Translations under genes and position numbers: made by a program
DNA from: Armatimonadota bacterium
Lineage (GTDB): Bacteria > Armatimonadota > DTGP01 > JAKQQT01
Reading direction: 5' to 3'
NCBI GenBank assembly: GCA_036504095.1
Contig: DASXVS010000043.1
Location: forward strand, 62,001-126,000
Length of the DNA: 64,000 bases
Part shown: positions 34,441-43,284 of the stretch, in pieces
How positions within the stretch are numbered: the first letter of the stretch is position 1
Layout of the letters: every line of letters begins with the position of its first letter
The notes under the pieces: model-generated
Database searches by the model: none
Told to the model about the DNA's origin: nothing
The model's input: the letters and a program-made list of their open reading frames with translations, nothing else

Positions 34441-34508
34441 TTCGGCATTCAGGATTCATCATCCAGACGCGGAAACTCCGCCCTGGATGCTGAATGCCCG
34501 ATGCCTGA
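34441..34508. repeat. Heptamer inverted repeat, GGATGCTGAATGC type
   Basis: Arms 34441-34466 and 34483-34508 are complementary at about 19 of 26 positions, enclosing a small GCGGA/TCCGC hairpin (34470-34482). The arms consist of 7-nt words such as ttcagga, ttcatca, ctggatg, ctgaatg. It lies exactly between the stops of two convergent genes (34437 and 34516). The words match those of the array at 54871-54961. Confidence 0.75.
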
Positions 34509-34515
34509 CCGTCGT

Positions 34516-35247
34516 TTAGTGCACGTCCGGTCCGAAGAAGTCGTCAATCCCGACGCCCTCCGTGTAATCAGCCGGACGCTGGAAACGGAAATTCGACGCC
34601 GGAAACCGGCGCGCTTGACGTGCATAATTGGCAGTTATACGGGTTGTGTTGCCGTCGGCGTCACGCACGGCGGCCTTCCGTACGAGCGCATCAGAACGTC
34701 CGAAGGCGAATGCCACGAAGGCAGCGCTGCCTTCGGGTGTAGTGCCGGTCTGGCCGTACAAACGGTACGAGGGTGTGCCATTGATCTTCGTGGTAGTCAG
34801 CGGCACGCGCGTCAAGATGCGCGCGACATCAGGATTCTGCACGATTGTTGTGAGCTCGCTGGTCACCGCATTCGGCAGTAGTAGCCGTAATCGTTCTCGA
34901 ACGACCTGCAGTTCCGGGTCGTTGGGATCCAAACGAAGCCATAGTTTCCTCGGTTTGTTCACGAAGACTTGGTCGGACCCGTTGACGTAAATGGATCCGC
35001 TTCCCTTGCTGGTCCGTAGCTGTTCCACGTAATGGGTTGAATCGTTCCAGCGGACCGTTCCCGTGAGAACCGTTTTCACTCCGGTTGCTTCCTGTCGCAC
35101 AAAAGTAGCCTTGATCACGCAGGGGCCAAGTGTTTGATGGGCGTGGATGGACTTCCAGATCATCGATTTGGCATTGGGAGTTGCGGCTCCGAACGAAGCC
35201 GAACCAAGACCGGCGATCACCAGTGTGAGCAGACAAGTTTTTTTCAT
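34516..35247 (-). CDS. Exported LolA-like / outer-membrane lipoprotein-carrier-type protein
   Basis: A 243-residue protein with signal peptide MKKTCLLTLVIAGLGSASFGA and an AAGGAG ribosome binding site 7 nt upstream. The mature part looks like a LolA/LolB-type half-barrel: ATFVRQEATGVKTVLTGTVRW, GSIYVNGSDQVFVNKPRKLWLRLD and a C-terminal RFPASNFRFQRPADY. In such folds the concave sheet carries lipids or lipidated signals. The fold call is by pattern only. The gene stands alone, facing the GH43 gene. Confidence 0.65.
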   Translation of the reverse strand: MKKTCLLTLVIAGLGSASFGAATPNAKSMIWKSIHAHQTLGPCVIKATFVRQEATGVKTVLTGTVRWNDSTHYVEQLRTSKGSGSIYVNGSDQVFVNKPRKLWLRLDPNDPELQVVRERLRLLLPNAVTSELTTIVQNPDVARILTRVPLTTTKINGTPSYRLYGQTGTTPEGSAAFVAFAFGRSDALVRKAAVRDADGNTTRITANYARQARRFPASNFRFQRPADYTEGVGIDDFFGPDVH

Positions 35248-35461
35248 GGCGCGTCTCCTTGTAGTCCGATAGAACGGATCGGCGAGTCAGATGATGGGAA
35301 ACCAACCTGTATGTGCGAGTCGCATCCACTATAGGAAGCGGGCATGGAACGCTGCAAGGTGAGCTCTAAGGCCTGCGACGTGTACAGCGGCGCAGACTAG
35401 TCCCAGGCGGGCGCCAATTGCCGGCTTGCCCTGCTTCGCCGCCGCGCCGCACAATGAACCG

Positions 35462-36403
35462 ATGACTGTAGAGCGCACAAGCAACCCGATGGCTGTCCGC
35501 ATCGGGCCCCTGGAACTCGCCAACCCCGTGATGACGGCGTCCGGCACGTTCGGATTCGGCCTCGAGTACGCTGATTTTGTGGATCTGAACCGGCTCGGCG
35601 CCATGGTGACCAAGGCGACGACACTTCAACCGAGGCTTGGGAACTCCCCACCGCGCACGGTTGAGACGCCCGCGGGGATGCTGAACGCGATCGGCCTCCA
35701 GAACGACGGTGTTGAATCGTTCCTGAACGAGAAACTGCCCAAACTGGCCGCGTATTCCGTTCCCGTCATCGTGAACATCGCCGGTACCAGCATCGAGGAT
35801 TATGCCACGCTGGCGGGTATGCTGGATGTGGATGGCGTTGCCGGGATTGAGATGAATATCTCGTGCCCCAATGTGGGGCATTCGGGCGTGGAGTTCTGCA
35901 TGGAGCCCGGGGCCACCGAGCGGGTGGTCGCTGCCGTGCGGGCGCGTACGGCAAAATGCGTCATCTGTAAGTTGAGCCCCGCGGTAACCGACATCACCGT
36001 CATCGCCCGGGCGGCGGAGCAGGGCGGCGCGGACGCGGTGAGCGTCATCAACACGCTGGCGGGAATGGTGATCGATGTGGAGAAACGCCGCCCGGTTCTG
36101 GCAAACGGCACCGGCGGCCTGAGCGGACCGGCGATTCGGCCGGTGGCCGTGCGCATGTGCTGGCAGGTCGCCAAATCGGTTTCGATCCCGGTGATCGGCA
36201 TCGGCGGCATCCAGACATCGGAGGACGCGCTACAGTTCCTGATCGCCGGGGCGAGCGCCGTCCAGGTCGGCACCGCGAGTTTTGTGAACCCCGGGTCGAG
36301 CATCGATGTCCTGACGGGCATCGATGCGTATCGCGTCCGGCATGGGTTCGAGAGTATCGGCGAGATTGTGGGCTCGCTCACGATGAGGGAGAATCGAAGA
36401 TGA
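35462..36403 (+). CDS. pyrD: Dihydroorotate dehydrogenase, class 1B catalytic subunit
   Basis: Oxidises dihydroorotate to orotate in pyrimidine synthesis. The 313-residue product has IGPLELANPVMTASGTFGFG, the catalytic Cys135 in NISCPNV (Cys marks class 1 enzymes), the CKLSPAV lysine segment, and the FMN phosphate site GIGGIQTSEDALQFLIAGASAVQVGT. Class 1B enzymes normally pair with PyrK, which is not in the window. The start is uncertain: ATG 35462 or 35489. The stop overlaps the next gene (ATGA). Confidence 0.92.
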   Translation: MTVERTSNPMAVRIGPLELANPVMTASGTFGFGLEYADFVDLNRLGAMVTKATTLQPRLGNSPPRTVETPAGMLNAIGLQNDGVESFLNEKLPKLAAYSVPVIVNIAGTSIEDYATLAGMLDVDGVAGIEMNISCPNVGHSGVEFCMEPGATERVVAAVRARTAKCVICKLSPAVTDITVIARAAEQGGADAVSVINTLAGMVIDVEKRRPVLANGTGGLSGPAIRPVAVRMCWQVAKSVSIPVIGIGGIQTSEDALQFLIAGASAVQVGTASFVNPGSSIDVLTGIDAYRVRHGFESIGEIVGSLTMRENRR

Positions 36404-38043
36404 AATTCGCACGCATGCTGGGGCTCGTGATGGTGGTCGCGTGCGGCCTCGCGCGCGCGCAGACGTTTCCCTTCGAAGATGATTTCTCTTCGTACTCGCC
36501 CGGCAGCACCGGCGCTCCCGTGTGGAGTGTGCTTGCCGGTGGGATGTTCAACGCATCGGAGGGCGGGCTCAAGGGCAGTGTACTTGTCCGGTACAACATC
36601 CGCCCGCCTCGCAGTTACGTCGCGGAGATGACCGTGGCGCTGCCGGCCGGCGCTCCGCCCGAAGGGACCCTCGCTGCATTCCGGTTCAACGGGCAGGACG
36701 AGAAATCGATGCAATCGGCCGACGTAGCGGCGCTTCAGACTACGGGGGGAGCGGATTCCGCGACCGTGGTGACGTCGGCAGATCGACGGGTCACTTCAAC
36801 GGCTTCACTCGCGATCCCGAAGGATGGGGTTGTGAGTTTGCGGCTCGCGGTGGATGGAGACACCGGACGATACGCTATCTGGTCTGGCGATACGCTTCTG
36901 TCGAAGGGCGCTTCCGAGTATTCAGCCGGCCTTCTGGCCCTGGAACTCGGCGAGAATTCGACGCTCAGGCATTTCGCATTGAGGGTGGTCACCGAGGAGG
37001 AGAAGAAAGCCCTTCAGGTCACCACGTTGTTTAACGATCCGAGGGACATCGCAGATGGCGGAGACGGGCTTATCCTGGTTCTGCATCGCGGCTCTCCGGC
37101 CATGTTCGCGGTGACGCCCGACGGAGAGGTGATTCGTTCTTTCGGCAGGCGGATAGCAACCGCGCTGGTCGATCCGGTGGCAATGGCAATCGGCATCTCA
37201 AAGGAGGTGCTTGTGCTGAACCGGTATCCCGGAGAAGTGATCGCCTACGATCGCAACGGAGGGCTCCGCCGCCGGTTCGGCAGGGGAAACCTGTCCCGCC
37301 CGGTCGATATGACCGTGCTGGCCTCGGGCAATGTGTACGTCGCAGACGCGGGGGCCCACGCTATCGCCGTCTTCGGCGCGGACGGCAAGTATCTCGGCGC
37401 CTGCAAATTGGGAACGGACGAACCGTCCGCGATCGCTTCCGATGCCGCCGGCAATCTGCTGGTTTCCGTGCTGCCGGCCCGCACGATCGCGTTTCGTCCC
37501 GCCACCCAGCCGTCCAACCTGGTGATTGTCCGCGAGGCGCCAGGCGGCTTCGAGGCTCAGATCGCCGTGGGCCATTCAACCTGGGCTTTCAGCGGCGGGG
37601 CCATTACGGAGACAGGCGGGGCCGGCCGGTTCACCGCGGCGGCCGTCGGCGCGTTGGGAACGCATGGGCGCATGGCGAGCGTTAACGGGACCGTTTATGT
37701 ACTGGACCGCGACCACAGTCGGTTCGTCGCCGTTCCTCCGGCGCTGAACGATGCCGCACCCGAAGTGACGCTGCAGAACGCCGCCGGCAGTTCGGCGCTG
37801 GTTCGCTGGGACGCGATGACGCCGGTTAAAACGGCGCGCGTCCATCTGCTCCGCGGTTCGACATGGGACACCCTGCGGCAGGATACGGCCAAGCCGGCAG
37901 CCCACCTTCAGGTACTGCTGGAGCGGCTTAAGCCAGGGATGAAATACAAGTACTGCGTCAGCCCAACGCTCAGCACGGTGCCGCCATCGGATTGGTCCGG
38001 CGAGTATACATTTACGACACCGGCTTCGGAGGCGAAGCCTTGA
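36400..38043 (+). CDS. Secreted NHL-type beta-propeller protein with C-terminal fibronectin-like domain
   Basis: A 547-residue exported protein. The signal peptide is MKFARMLGLVMVVACGLARA. Residues ~22-195 resemble a LamG/concanavalin-like domain (FEDDFSSYSPGS...). Residues ~200-440 contain NHL/SMP-30-type propeller repeats, e.g. PVDMTVLASGNVYVADAGAH and VFGADGKYLG. The last ~90 residues look like a fibronectin type III domain. Function unknown, probably binding. Its ATG overlaps the pyrD stop and its stop overlaps the next gene, so it is translationally coupled to both. Confidence 0.75.
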   Translation: MKFARMLGLVMVVACGLARAQTFPFEDDFSSYSPGSTGAPVWSVLAGGMFNASEGGLKGSVLVRYNIRPPRSYVAEMTVALPAGAPPEGTLAAFRFNGQDEKSMQSADVAALQTTGGADSATVVTSADRRVTSTASLAIPKDGVVSLRLAVDGDTGRYAIWSGDTLLSKGASEYSAGLLALELGENSTLRHFALRVVTEEEKKALQVTTLFNDPRDIADGGDGLILVLHRGSPAMFAVTPDGEVIRSFGRRIATALVDPVAMAIGISKEVLVLNRYPGEVIAYDRNGGLRRRFGRGNLSRPVDMTVLASGNVYVADAGAHAIAVFGADGKYLGACKLGTDEPSAIASDAAGNLLVSVLPARTIAFRPATQPSNLVIVREAPGGFEAQIAVGHSTWAFSGGAITETGGAGRFTAAAVGALGTHGRMASVNGTVYVLDRDHSRFVAVPPALNDAAPEVTLQNAAGSSALVRWDAMTPVKTARVHLLRGSTWDTLRQDTAKPAAHLQVLLERLKPGMKYKYCVSPTLSTVPPSDWSGEYTFTTPASEAKP

Positions 38044-38609
38044 GCCCGGAAAGTCCGGAAAAACCGGTCTTCGGGGCGCCCCGCAATCGGGACCTGCATC
38101 TGAGCCAGCGCTATACGCGGTGGGCTATCTGGGGGTGCATGACATTCGTTCTGCTGGGCGCGCTGGCGATCGGCGGGTATTTCGTGGTTCTGTTCCGCAA
38201 CCCGGCGGTGTGGCGCGCGGCGGAGAATCTGGCACGCTGCCAGGCGCGCATGCAGGTGCTCTCGGGGGCGCTGGGTCGGTACAACGAAGACAAGGGCCAC
38301 CTGCCGGCGAGGCTCGACGACCTCTATCCCACCTATCTCGCCGATAAAGTGAACCTGCGCTGCCCGGCCGACCCCGACACCGGGAAGGCGAGCAGTTTCG
38401 TGCTCCGGCCCGGCGTGCTCTGGACCGGCGGGGACGCTGTGGTGGTTTACTGTCCTCACCACCCGGCCCGGAACCTGATGCCCGGGAAAACGGCTGCCGA
38501 TGCCGGGAACGTCGTTCCGGTCATCTACCAGGGCGGACGGGTGGACCGGGAGATCGCCTCGCTGGATCGTTTCCCGGCGCCCGCCGCCGGGGTTGCCCCC
38601 AAGCGTTGA
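38040..38609 (+). CDS. Membrane-anchored pseudopilin-like protein
   Basis: A 189-residue protein starting at a TTG that overlaps the upstream stop (TTGA). One hydrophobic helix (~30-55, WAIWGCMTFVLLGALAIGGYF) is followed by ARCQARMQVLSGALGRYNEDKGHLPARLDDLYPTYL and NLRCPADPD. This matches the alpha-1 plus LP-x-LDDL pattern of type II secretion pseudopilins (GspG-like), although the N-terminal helix is not a canonical prepilin leader. Probably exposed outside the membrane. Its stop codon overlaps the -35 box of the tRNA-Gln promoter. Confidence 0.65.
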   Translation: MSPESPEKPVFGAPRNRDLHLSQRYTRWAIWGCMTFVLLGALAIGGYFVVLFRNPAVWRAAENLARCQARMQVLSGALGRYNEDKGHLPARLDDLYPTYLADKVNLRCPADPDTGKASSFVLRPGVLWTGGDAVVVYCPHHPARNLMPGKTAADAGNVVPVIYQGGRVDREIASLDRFPAPAAGVAPKR

Positions 38610-38635
38610 CAGGGCGGCGGCGCACGGCGTATCAT
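38606..38635 (+). promoter_or_regulatory. tRNA-Gln promoter (TTGACA-N18-TATCAT)
   Basis: A perfect -35 TTGACA (38606-38611) and TATCAT (38630-38635) are 18 bp apart, about 30 nt before the tRNA. The -35 shares bases with the stop codon of the preceding gene. A 7-bp hairpin AGGCGCC/GGCGCCT (38641-38661) lies between promoter and tRNA. Confidence 0.75.
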
Positions 38636-38665
38636 GGGATAGGCGCCTCGTCTGGGCGCCTGAAT

Positions 38666-38739
38666 TGCCGGGTCGTCCAATGGCAGGACAACGGTTTTTG
38701 GAGCCGTCTATCAAGGTTCGAATCCTTGCCTGGCAACCA
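38666..38739 (+). tRNA. tRNA-Gln (anticodon TTG), CCA encoded
   Basis: A complete cloverleaf: acceptor TGCCGGG pairs with CCTGGCA (one G-T pair), the anticodon loop is TTTTGGA with anticodon TTG, and the T-loop is TTCGAAT. The CCA end is encoded (38737-38739). A T6 run follows, which may help termination. Confidence 0.95.
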
Positions 38740-38835
38740 TTTTTTCTCCCCCGGCCCGGATCGAGCCTCTCCGAGCCTGTTACCGACTCGCGGCCGGCGA
38801 TCCTCGGGCTCGCGGCACGATCAGATTGACCCCTT

Positions 38836-41283
38836 ATGCGCGTCACCGACCAGGTAAATCCGGTTTACAGCAGGCTGAACGAACTGCTGGACGGCGTTCC
38901 CGGGTTTGTCTGGGAATACAAGGGCTGCCCGGGCGCTCCGGGCGGGCATCTGGCTTACGTCAGTCCCGGCGTCAGGGACATCTTCGGCGATACCCGGTTT
39001 ACCCCCGCCTCGGCCCTTTCCAGGATCATCGCCAGCGTACACCCGGCGGACGTGCTGCTGGTGCGGAGCAAGATCATTGAGGTGTTCCACTCCGGGCAAA
39101 AGGGCGGCGTTCGGATACGCTGCCTTCGCGGCGACGGCGCAATCGTCTGGCTTGACGTCCGGATGGCGGCCGTCGTGGACGTTACACGAAGATCCGTCGG
39201 GCTCCACGGGATGGCGGTGGACGTCACCGAACAGCGGCGCATCGAAGATGCTCTCCGCCAGCGTGAGAACGAATTCCGGAACCTCGCAGAAAATGCGCCG
39301 GACGAGATCGTCCGATTTGACCGGGACGCGCGGCACATTTATGCCAATCCCGCTGTGTGTGAAGGCGCCCGCATGACGCGCGAGGCGATCATAGGCAAGA
39401 CACACACGGAATTGGGGCTCCCGTCCGGGCACGCGGAGGAATGGGAGTCCTGGGTGCGGCAGGTACTCGCGAGCGGCCTTGAGCGTGTCGAGACCTTCGA
39501 ACCATTAGCAGGGCGGGGCCGCAAATGCCTGCACGCGAGGATCATCCCGGAGCGGAACGAATCGGGTGAGATTGAATCCGTGCTCGCAATCGTCCGAGAT
39601 ATCTCGGACCAACACCGCGCGAAGGAGATCGAGGCGTTCCTTGCCCGGGCAGGGGAACGGTTATCGGCCACTCTGGACTACGAGGGAACGCTGGAGACCG
39701 TGACCGACCTAGCGGTCCCCTTGATTGCCGACATATGCGCCGTAGACCTGATCGACGCGGATGGCATTGTCCGGCGCGTCGCGGAGCATGGCATCGATCC
39801 GGAGGCCGCTGCCCGCGCGAGGGAGCTGGCGGGCGAGGCCCCGTTCGATGCCGAGGCGGAAATCAACGTCCCGCTGACCGTTCGCACCGGGGAGACCCTT
39901 CTCGTTTCAGACGTGAACGACGAGTGGCTCGAATCCGTCAGCGCCGGGCGCCGCCTGACGCTTGTGCTGAAGACCCTCGGGATTCGATCGCTGCTGACCA
40001 CCCCCCTATCGGCGCGAGGAAAGCTCATCGGGTCCATGACGTTCGCGATGACAACATCCGGGCGTCGTTTGAGCCAGGTCGACGTGGTGCTGGCCGAGGT
40101 ATTCTCAAATCGTTGCGGGCAGGCCATCGACAACGCCAGTCTGTTCCGGCAGGTGGAGCAATTGAACCGTCACAAAGATGAGTTCATCGCGATGCTGGGC
40201 CATGAACTACGGAATCCTCTGGCCGCCATATCGAATGCGGTCTCGGCGGTTCAGAGCCGCTACACGTTGGCCGACGGCCCATTTCGCGACACCCAGGCCG
40301 AGATCATGCGCCAGATCGGCCTGATGGCCCGCCTCGTGGATGATCTTCTCGATGCGACGCGCATCACTCACGGACAGATTCACTTGCGAAGGGAGCGCAT
40401 GGACGCCGGGGAAGCCGTTCTCCTCGCTGTGTCATCGCTGGAAGGCCAGGCCGCCGCGAAGGGGCAGCGCGTGGACCTGGATATCCCTGAATCGGGACTC
40501 CCGATCTCGGCGGACCCTGTTCGAATTCAGCAGATATGCACCAACCTCCTGCAGAATGCGATCCGGTACACCCCTCCGGGAGGCCGCATCAGGGTTGTCG
40601 CCGATCGGACCGGGAACAGCATCACTTTGCGGTTCGCCGATGATGGACAGGGCATGGACGCGGATCTCGTTCCGCACGTCTTCGACCTTCTCGTTCAGGG
40701 CACGCCCAACCTTGACCGGAAAGAGGCCGGACTGGGGATCGGGCTGACGCTGGTCAAAAGGCTGGTGGAGATGCACGGGGGGAGCGTTGAGGCGCATAGC
40801 GACGGGCCGGGGAAGGGGAGCGTCTTCGTCGTCAGCCTTCCGGTGGACGCTGAGGTCGGCGCGTCTTACCCCGGGATGCCGCTTGCGAAGACGTCTGCGT
40901 CGCGGCGCCTCTCGTCCATTCTCGTCGTCGATGACAACGCCTTTGCCGCCCGGATGATGGCGGAAGTCCTGCGGTCTCTTGGTCATCAGGTCCAGGTTGC
41001 CGGAGACGGCGAGGCGGCGATCGAGCTTGCGGTTCAATCTACCCCGGACGTGGCATTGATGGACATCGGGTTGCCGGGGATGGATGGGTACGAGGTGGCG
41101 AGACGCCTGCGGGCTGAACCGTCGTGCCGGGACATGCGCCTGATCGCCCTGACGGGGTACGGCGGGCAGGACGACCGGCAGCGGTCGATGGCGGCCGGCT
41201 TCGACGAACACCTGGTGAAACCGCTCGACTTCGATGTGCTCGATTCGCTGCTTGCTTCAATTCCGGAAGGACGTGGACGATGA
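38836..41283 (+). CDS. Hybrid sensor histidine kinase, PAS-PAS-GAF-HisKA-HATPase-REC
   Basis: An 815-residue, apparently cytoplasmic sensor. Two PAS domains (~15-130 and ~140-255) are followed by a GAF domain (~265-430). The HisKA box is LGHELRNPLA (phospho-His456), followed by the ATPase with NLLQNAIRYTPPGG, DDGQGMD and GLGIGLTLVKRLVE. A C-terminal receiver (SILVVDDN, phospho-Asp743 in LMDIGLPGMDGYE, LVKPLD) completes the hybrid. There is no DNA-binding output, so it must pass phosphate onwards or use the receiver internally. Its stop overlaps the start of the Asp-box protein (ATGA). Confidence 0.93.
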   Translation: MRVTDQVNPVYSRLNELLDGVPGFVWEYKGCPGAPGGHLAYVSPGVRDIFGDTRFTPASALSRIIASVHPADVLLVRSKIIEVFHSGQKGGVRIRCLRGDGAIVWLDVRMAAVVDVTRRSVGLHGMAVDVTEQRRIEDALRQRENEFRNLAENAPDEIVRFDRDARHIYANPAVCEGARMTREAIIGKTHTELGLPSGHAEEWESWVRQVLASGLERVETFEPLAGRGRKCLHARIIPERNESGEIESVLAIVRDISDQHRAKEIEAFLARAGERLSATLDYEGTLETVTDLAVPLIADICAVDLIDADGIVRRVAEHGIDPEAAARARELAGEAPFDAEAEINVPLTVRTGETLLVSDVNDEWLESVSAGRRLTLVLKTLGIRSLLTTPLSARGKLIGSMTFAMTTSGRRLSQVDVVLAEVFSNRCGQAIDNASLFRQVEQLNRHKDEFIAMLGHELRNPLAAISNAVSAVQSRYTLADGPFRDTQAEIMRQIGLMARLVDDLLDATRITHGQIHLRRERMDAGEAVLLAVSSLEGQAAAKGQRVDLDIPESGLPISADPVRIQQICTNLLQNAIRYTPPGGRIRVVADRTGNSITLRFADDGQGMDADLVPHVFDLLVQGTPNLDRKEAGLGIGLTLVKRLVEMHGGSVEAHSDGPGKGSVFVVSLPVDAEVGASYPGMPLAKTSASRRLSSILVVDDNAFAARMMAEVLRSLGHQVQVAGDGEAAIELAVQSTPDVALMDIGLPGMDGYEVARRLRAEPSCRDMRLIALTGYGGQDDRQRSMAAGFDEHLVKPLDFDVLDSLLASIPEGRGR

Positions 41284-43175
41284 CCCGCTCCGCATTGATC
41301 CGGGGCTGGGCGCTGGGCCTCTGCGCGTGGAGCGCCTTAAGCGCCTGTGCCGGGGCCGTACACGGAACGGAGGCTAACGCGTCGGCGAACCTCACGTCCG
41401 TATACTCCGAAACTGCTGTCGCCATAAACCCGGCAGACCCGCGCTCGATCGTCATCGGCGCCAATCACATCGCGGGCGACGGTGCGATGCCGGTGTTCAC
41501 GAGCGCCGACCGCGGCGCCACGTTCATCCGCACAACGCTTCCGAGTACAATCGGCGGAACGGTCTATCACTCCGCGGCGGACCCTTCCGTTGCGTTCGAC
41601 TCCCTCGGCAACGCCTACTATTGCTTCATAGTAGCGAAGGGGACGCTCTACGACCCGTACCACCCCGTTGTGGCAACGCTGAAAGCCGGCCAAACCCAGT
41701 GGACCGGCCCGCTGCCGGTCGCGGGAACCGTCGCGGATGACGACAAGCCGTACATCGCGGTTGACGCATCGCCGGGCAGCCCGTACTCGGGCAGGGTCTA
41801 CGTCGTGTGGGATCGAAATGCCAGCGATGGTTCGCAGAGCATTATGATTGCAAGATCGGCGGACGGAACGGTGTGGCAACCCCCCGTGCGCGTTGACGAT
41901 GCCGCGACGTCGTCCGGTTCGGTTATCTACGCCATGCCGGCGACGGGGCCGTACGGCGAGGTTTACGTCGTCTGGAACGATTACGGAGGCGGCGCGGGCG
42001 GAACCCTCCTGCTCGATAAATCTCTGGACGGCGGAGCCTCGTTTGGCGTGGACGTCAAAATCTGTGACCTGCAGCTGAATCTGCAGCCCGATCCCGCCGA
42101 TCCGTACTCCCTGTACACCATTCCGGCCCAGCCCACCCGCGGCATCGCGGCGTGCCCCAGCATCGGGGTGGACACAACCAGAGGACCGCGACGCGGGTGG
42201 GTCTACGTTTGCTACGGTGACCGGGGCCTCAACCGGCCCAGCGATGACGTCGACGTCTTCGTACGCCACTCCGTCGATGGCGGCGCGACGTGGTCCGACG
42301 CCGTGAGAGTCAACGACGACACGGGCGCCACGAGCCAGTTCTTCCCATGGATGAGCGTAGACCCAGTGGATGGTTCGCTCAATATTTCGTTTTATGACTG
42401 CCGGAACGATACGGCAAACCGCAAGGCGCACGTTTACTACGCGCGGTCTCGTGACGGTGGCGTCACCTTTGAGCCCAATGATTGCGTCACAACCACTCCG
42501 TCCGACGAGTCTACAGGGACCGCGGACCCGACGGGCAACGATTACGGGGACTACGCCGGAATCGCGGCATACGGCGGGCAAATCGTGCCGGCGTGGACGG
42601 ATTCGCGCGGAGGGTACAACCAGACGTACACTGAAATGCTGGTTCAGCCGGCTCTGGAACCGGCAGCGTTGTCCCAGACGGCGCTGGGGTTGAACCTTCC
42701 GCCCGACGCTACCTTGAGCAGCCGGTCGATCACACTGAACGCCATCCTCGGAGGGCCATCTGCGGCGATGCAAGCCGAGTGGGAGGTCAAACCGGCCGCC
42801 ATCCCGTTTGACGGCACCGGGACCACGACCACCGATGCGCCGGTGTTTGTCGGCGCTCCGATGGCGGCGTCTCTGTCGCTTACGGCTCTCCCAAACGGGG
42901 AATATCACTGGAGGGTGCGGGCGCTTCGAACGGACGGCCTCGCGCCGCCCAGCCAGTGGGTGGCGTTTTCGTCCGGTGTGGCGTTCCGCATCGGTGGCGC
43001 GGCGTGGAATATGAGTGATGCCGCCCGGGCGCTCGCCATAGCGGCGGGCCTGGCGCGATCGACGGTGCTCGACGCTGCGAGGCTTGATGTCGCGCCTCCC
43101 TCGTCCGGAATCGTTACGCTTGTCGATGCGGTACATATCGCGAGGGCGGTTGCGGGCCTGGAAACGATTCCATAG
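41280..43175 (+). CDS. Secreted Asp-box (sialidase-type) propeller protein with dockerin-like tail
   Basis: A 631-residue exported protein with signal peptide MTRSALIRGWALGLCAWSALSACAG; the Cys could be lipidated. Five Asp-box-like motifs are visible: SADRGATF, SADGTVW, SLDGGASF, SVDGGATW, SRDGGVTF, typical of sialidase/BNR propellers. A beta-sandwich segment follows (~475-575). The last ~60 residues (AARALAIAAGLA..., then GIVTLVDAVHIARAVAGLE) resemble dockerin type I repeats, but the calcium-binding Asp/Asn residues are largely missing. Sialidase activity is not shown; the arginine triad cannot be confirmed by eye. Translation is coupled to the histidine kinase. Confidence 0.75.
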   Translation: MTRSALIRGWALGLCAWSALSACAGAVHGTEANASANLTSVYSETAVAINPADPRSIVIGANHIAGDGAMPVFTSADRGATFIRTTLPSTIGGTVYHSAADPSVAFDSLGNAYYCFIVAKGTLYDPYHPVVATLKAGQTQWTGPLPVAGTVADDDKPYIAVDASPGSPYSGRVYVVWDRNASDGSQSIMIARSADGTVWQPPVRVDDAATSSGSVIYAMPATGPYGEVYVVWNDYGGGAGGTLLLDKSLDGGASFGVDVKICDLQLNLQPDPADPYSLYTIPAQPTRGIAACPSIGVDTTRGPRRGWVYVCYGDRGLNRPSDDVDVFVRHSVDGGATWSDAVRVNDDTGATSQFFPWMSVDPVDGSLNISFYDCRNDTANRKAHVYYARSRDGGVTFEPNDCVTTTPSDESTGTADPTGNDYGDYAGIAAYGGQIVPAWTDSRGGYNQTYTEMLVQPALEPAALSQTALGLNLPPDATLSSRSITLNAILGGPSAAMQAEWEVKPAAIPFDGTGTTTTDAPVFVGAPMAASLSLTALPNGEYHWRVRALRTDGLAPPSQWVAFSSGVAFRIGGAAWNMSDAARALAIAAGLARSTVLDAARLDVAPPSSGIVTLVDAVHIARAVAGLETIP

Positions 43176-43284
43176 GGCGCGGCCTGTTCCCCCTTTCCGC
43201 CACTATTTCGGTTGGTGACCTGGTCGGTGGGAATGCTAGCATGGCTTCGGCAGCGGGTTTCGCTGAGCCGATACGAACACATTT

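Noticed and set aside
36157-36399. N-terminal extension of the NHL-type protein into pyrD
   Set aside because: The extension is an out-of-frame reading of pyrD, and a clean signal peptide starts at the ATGA overlap at 36400.
38666-38739. Prophage or integrative element at tRNA-Gln
   Set aside because: No integrase gene and no repeated tRNA 3' end were seen on either side.
41337-43136. A 599-codon minus-strand frame opposite the Asp-box protein
   Set aside because: Arg-rich shadow translation with no recognisable motif; the plus-strand frame has a signal peptide and five Asp boxes.
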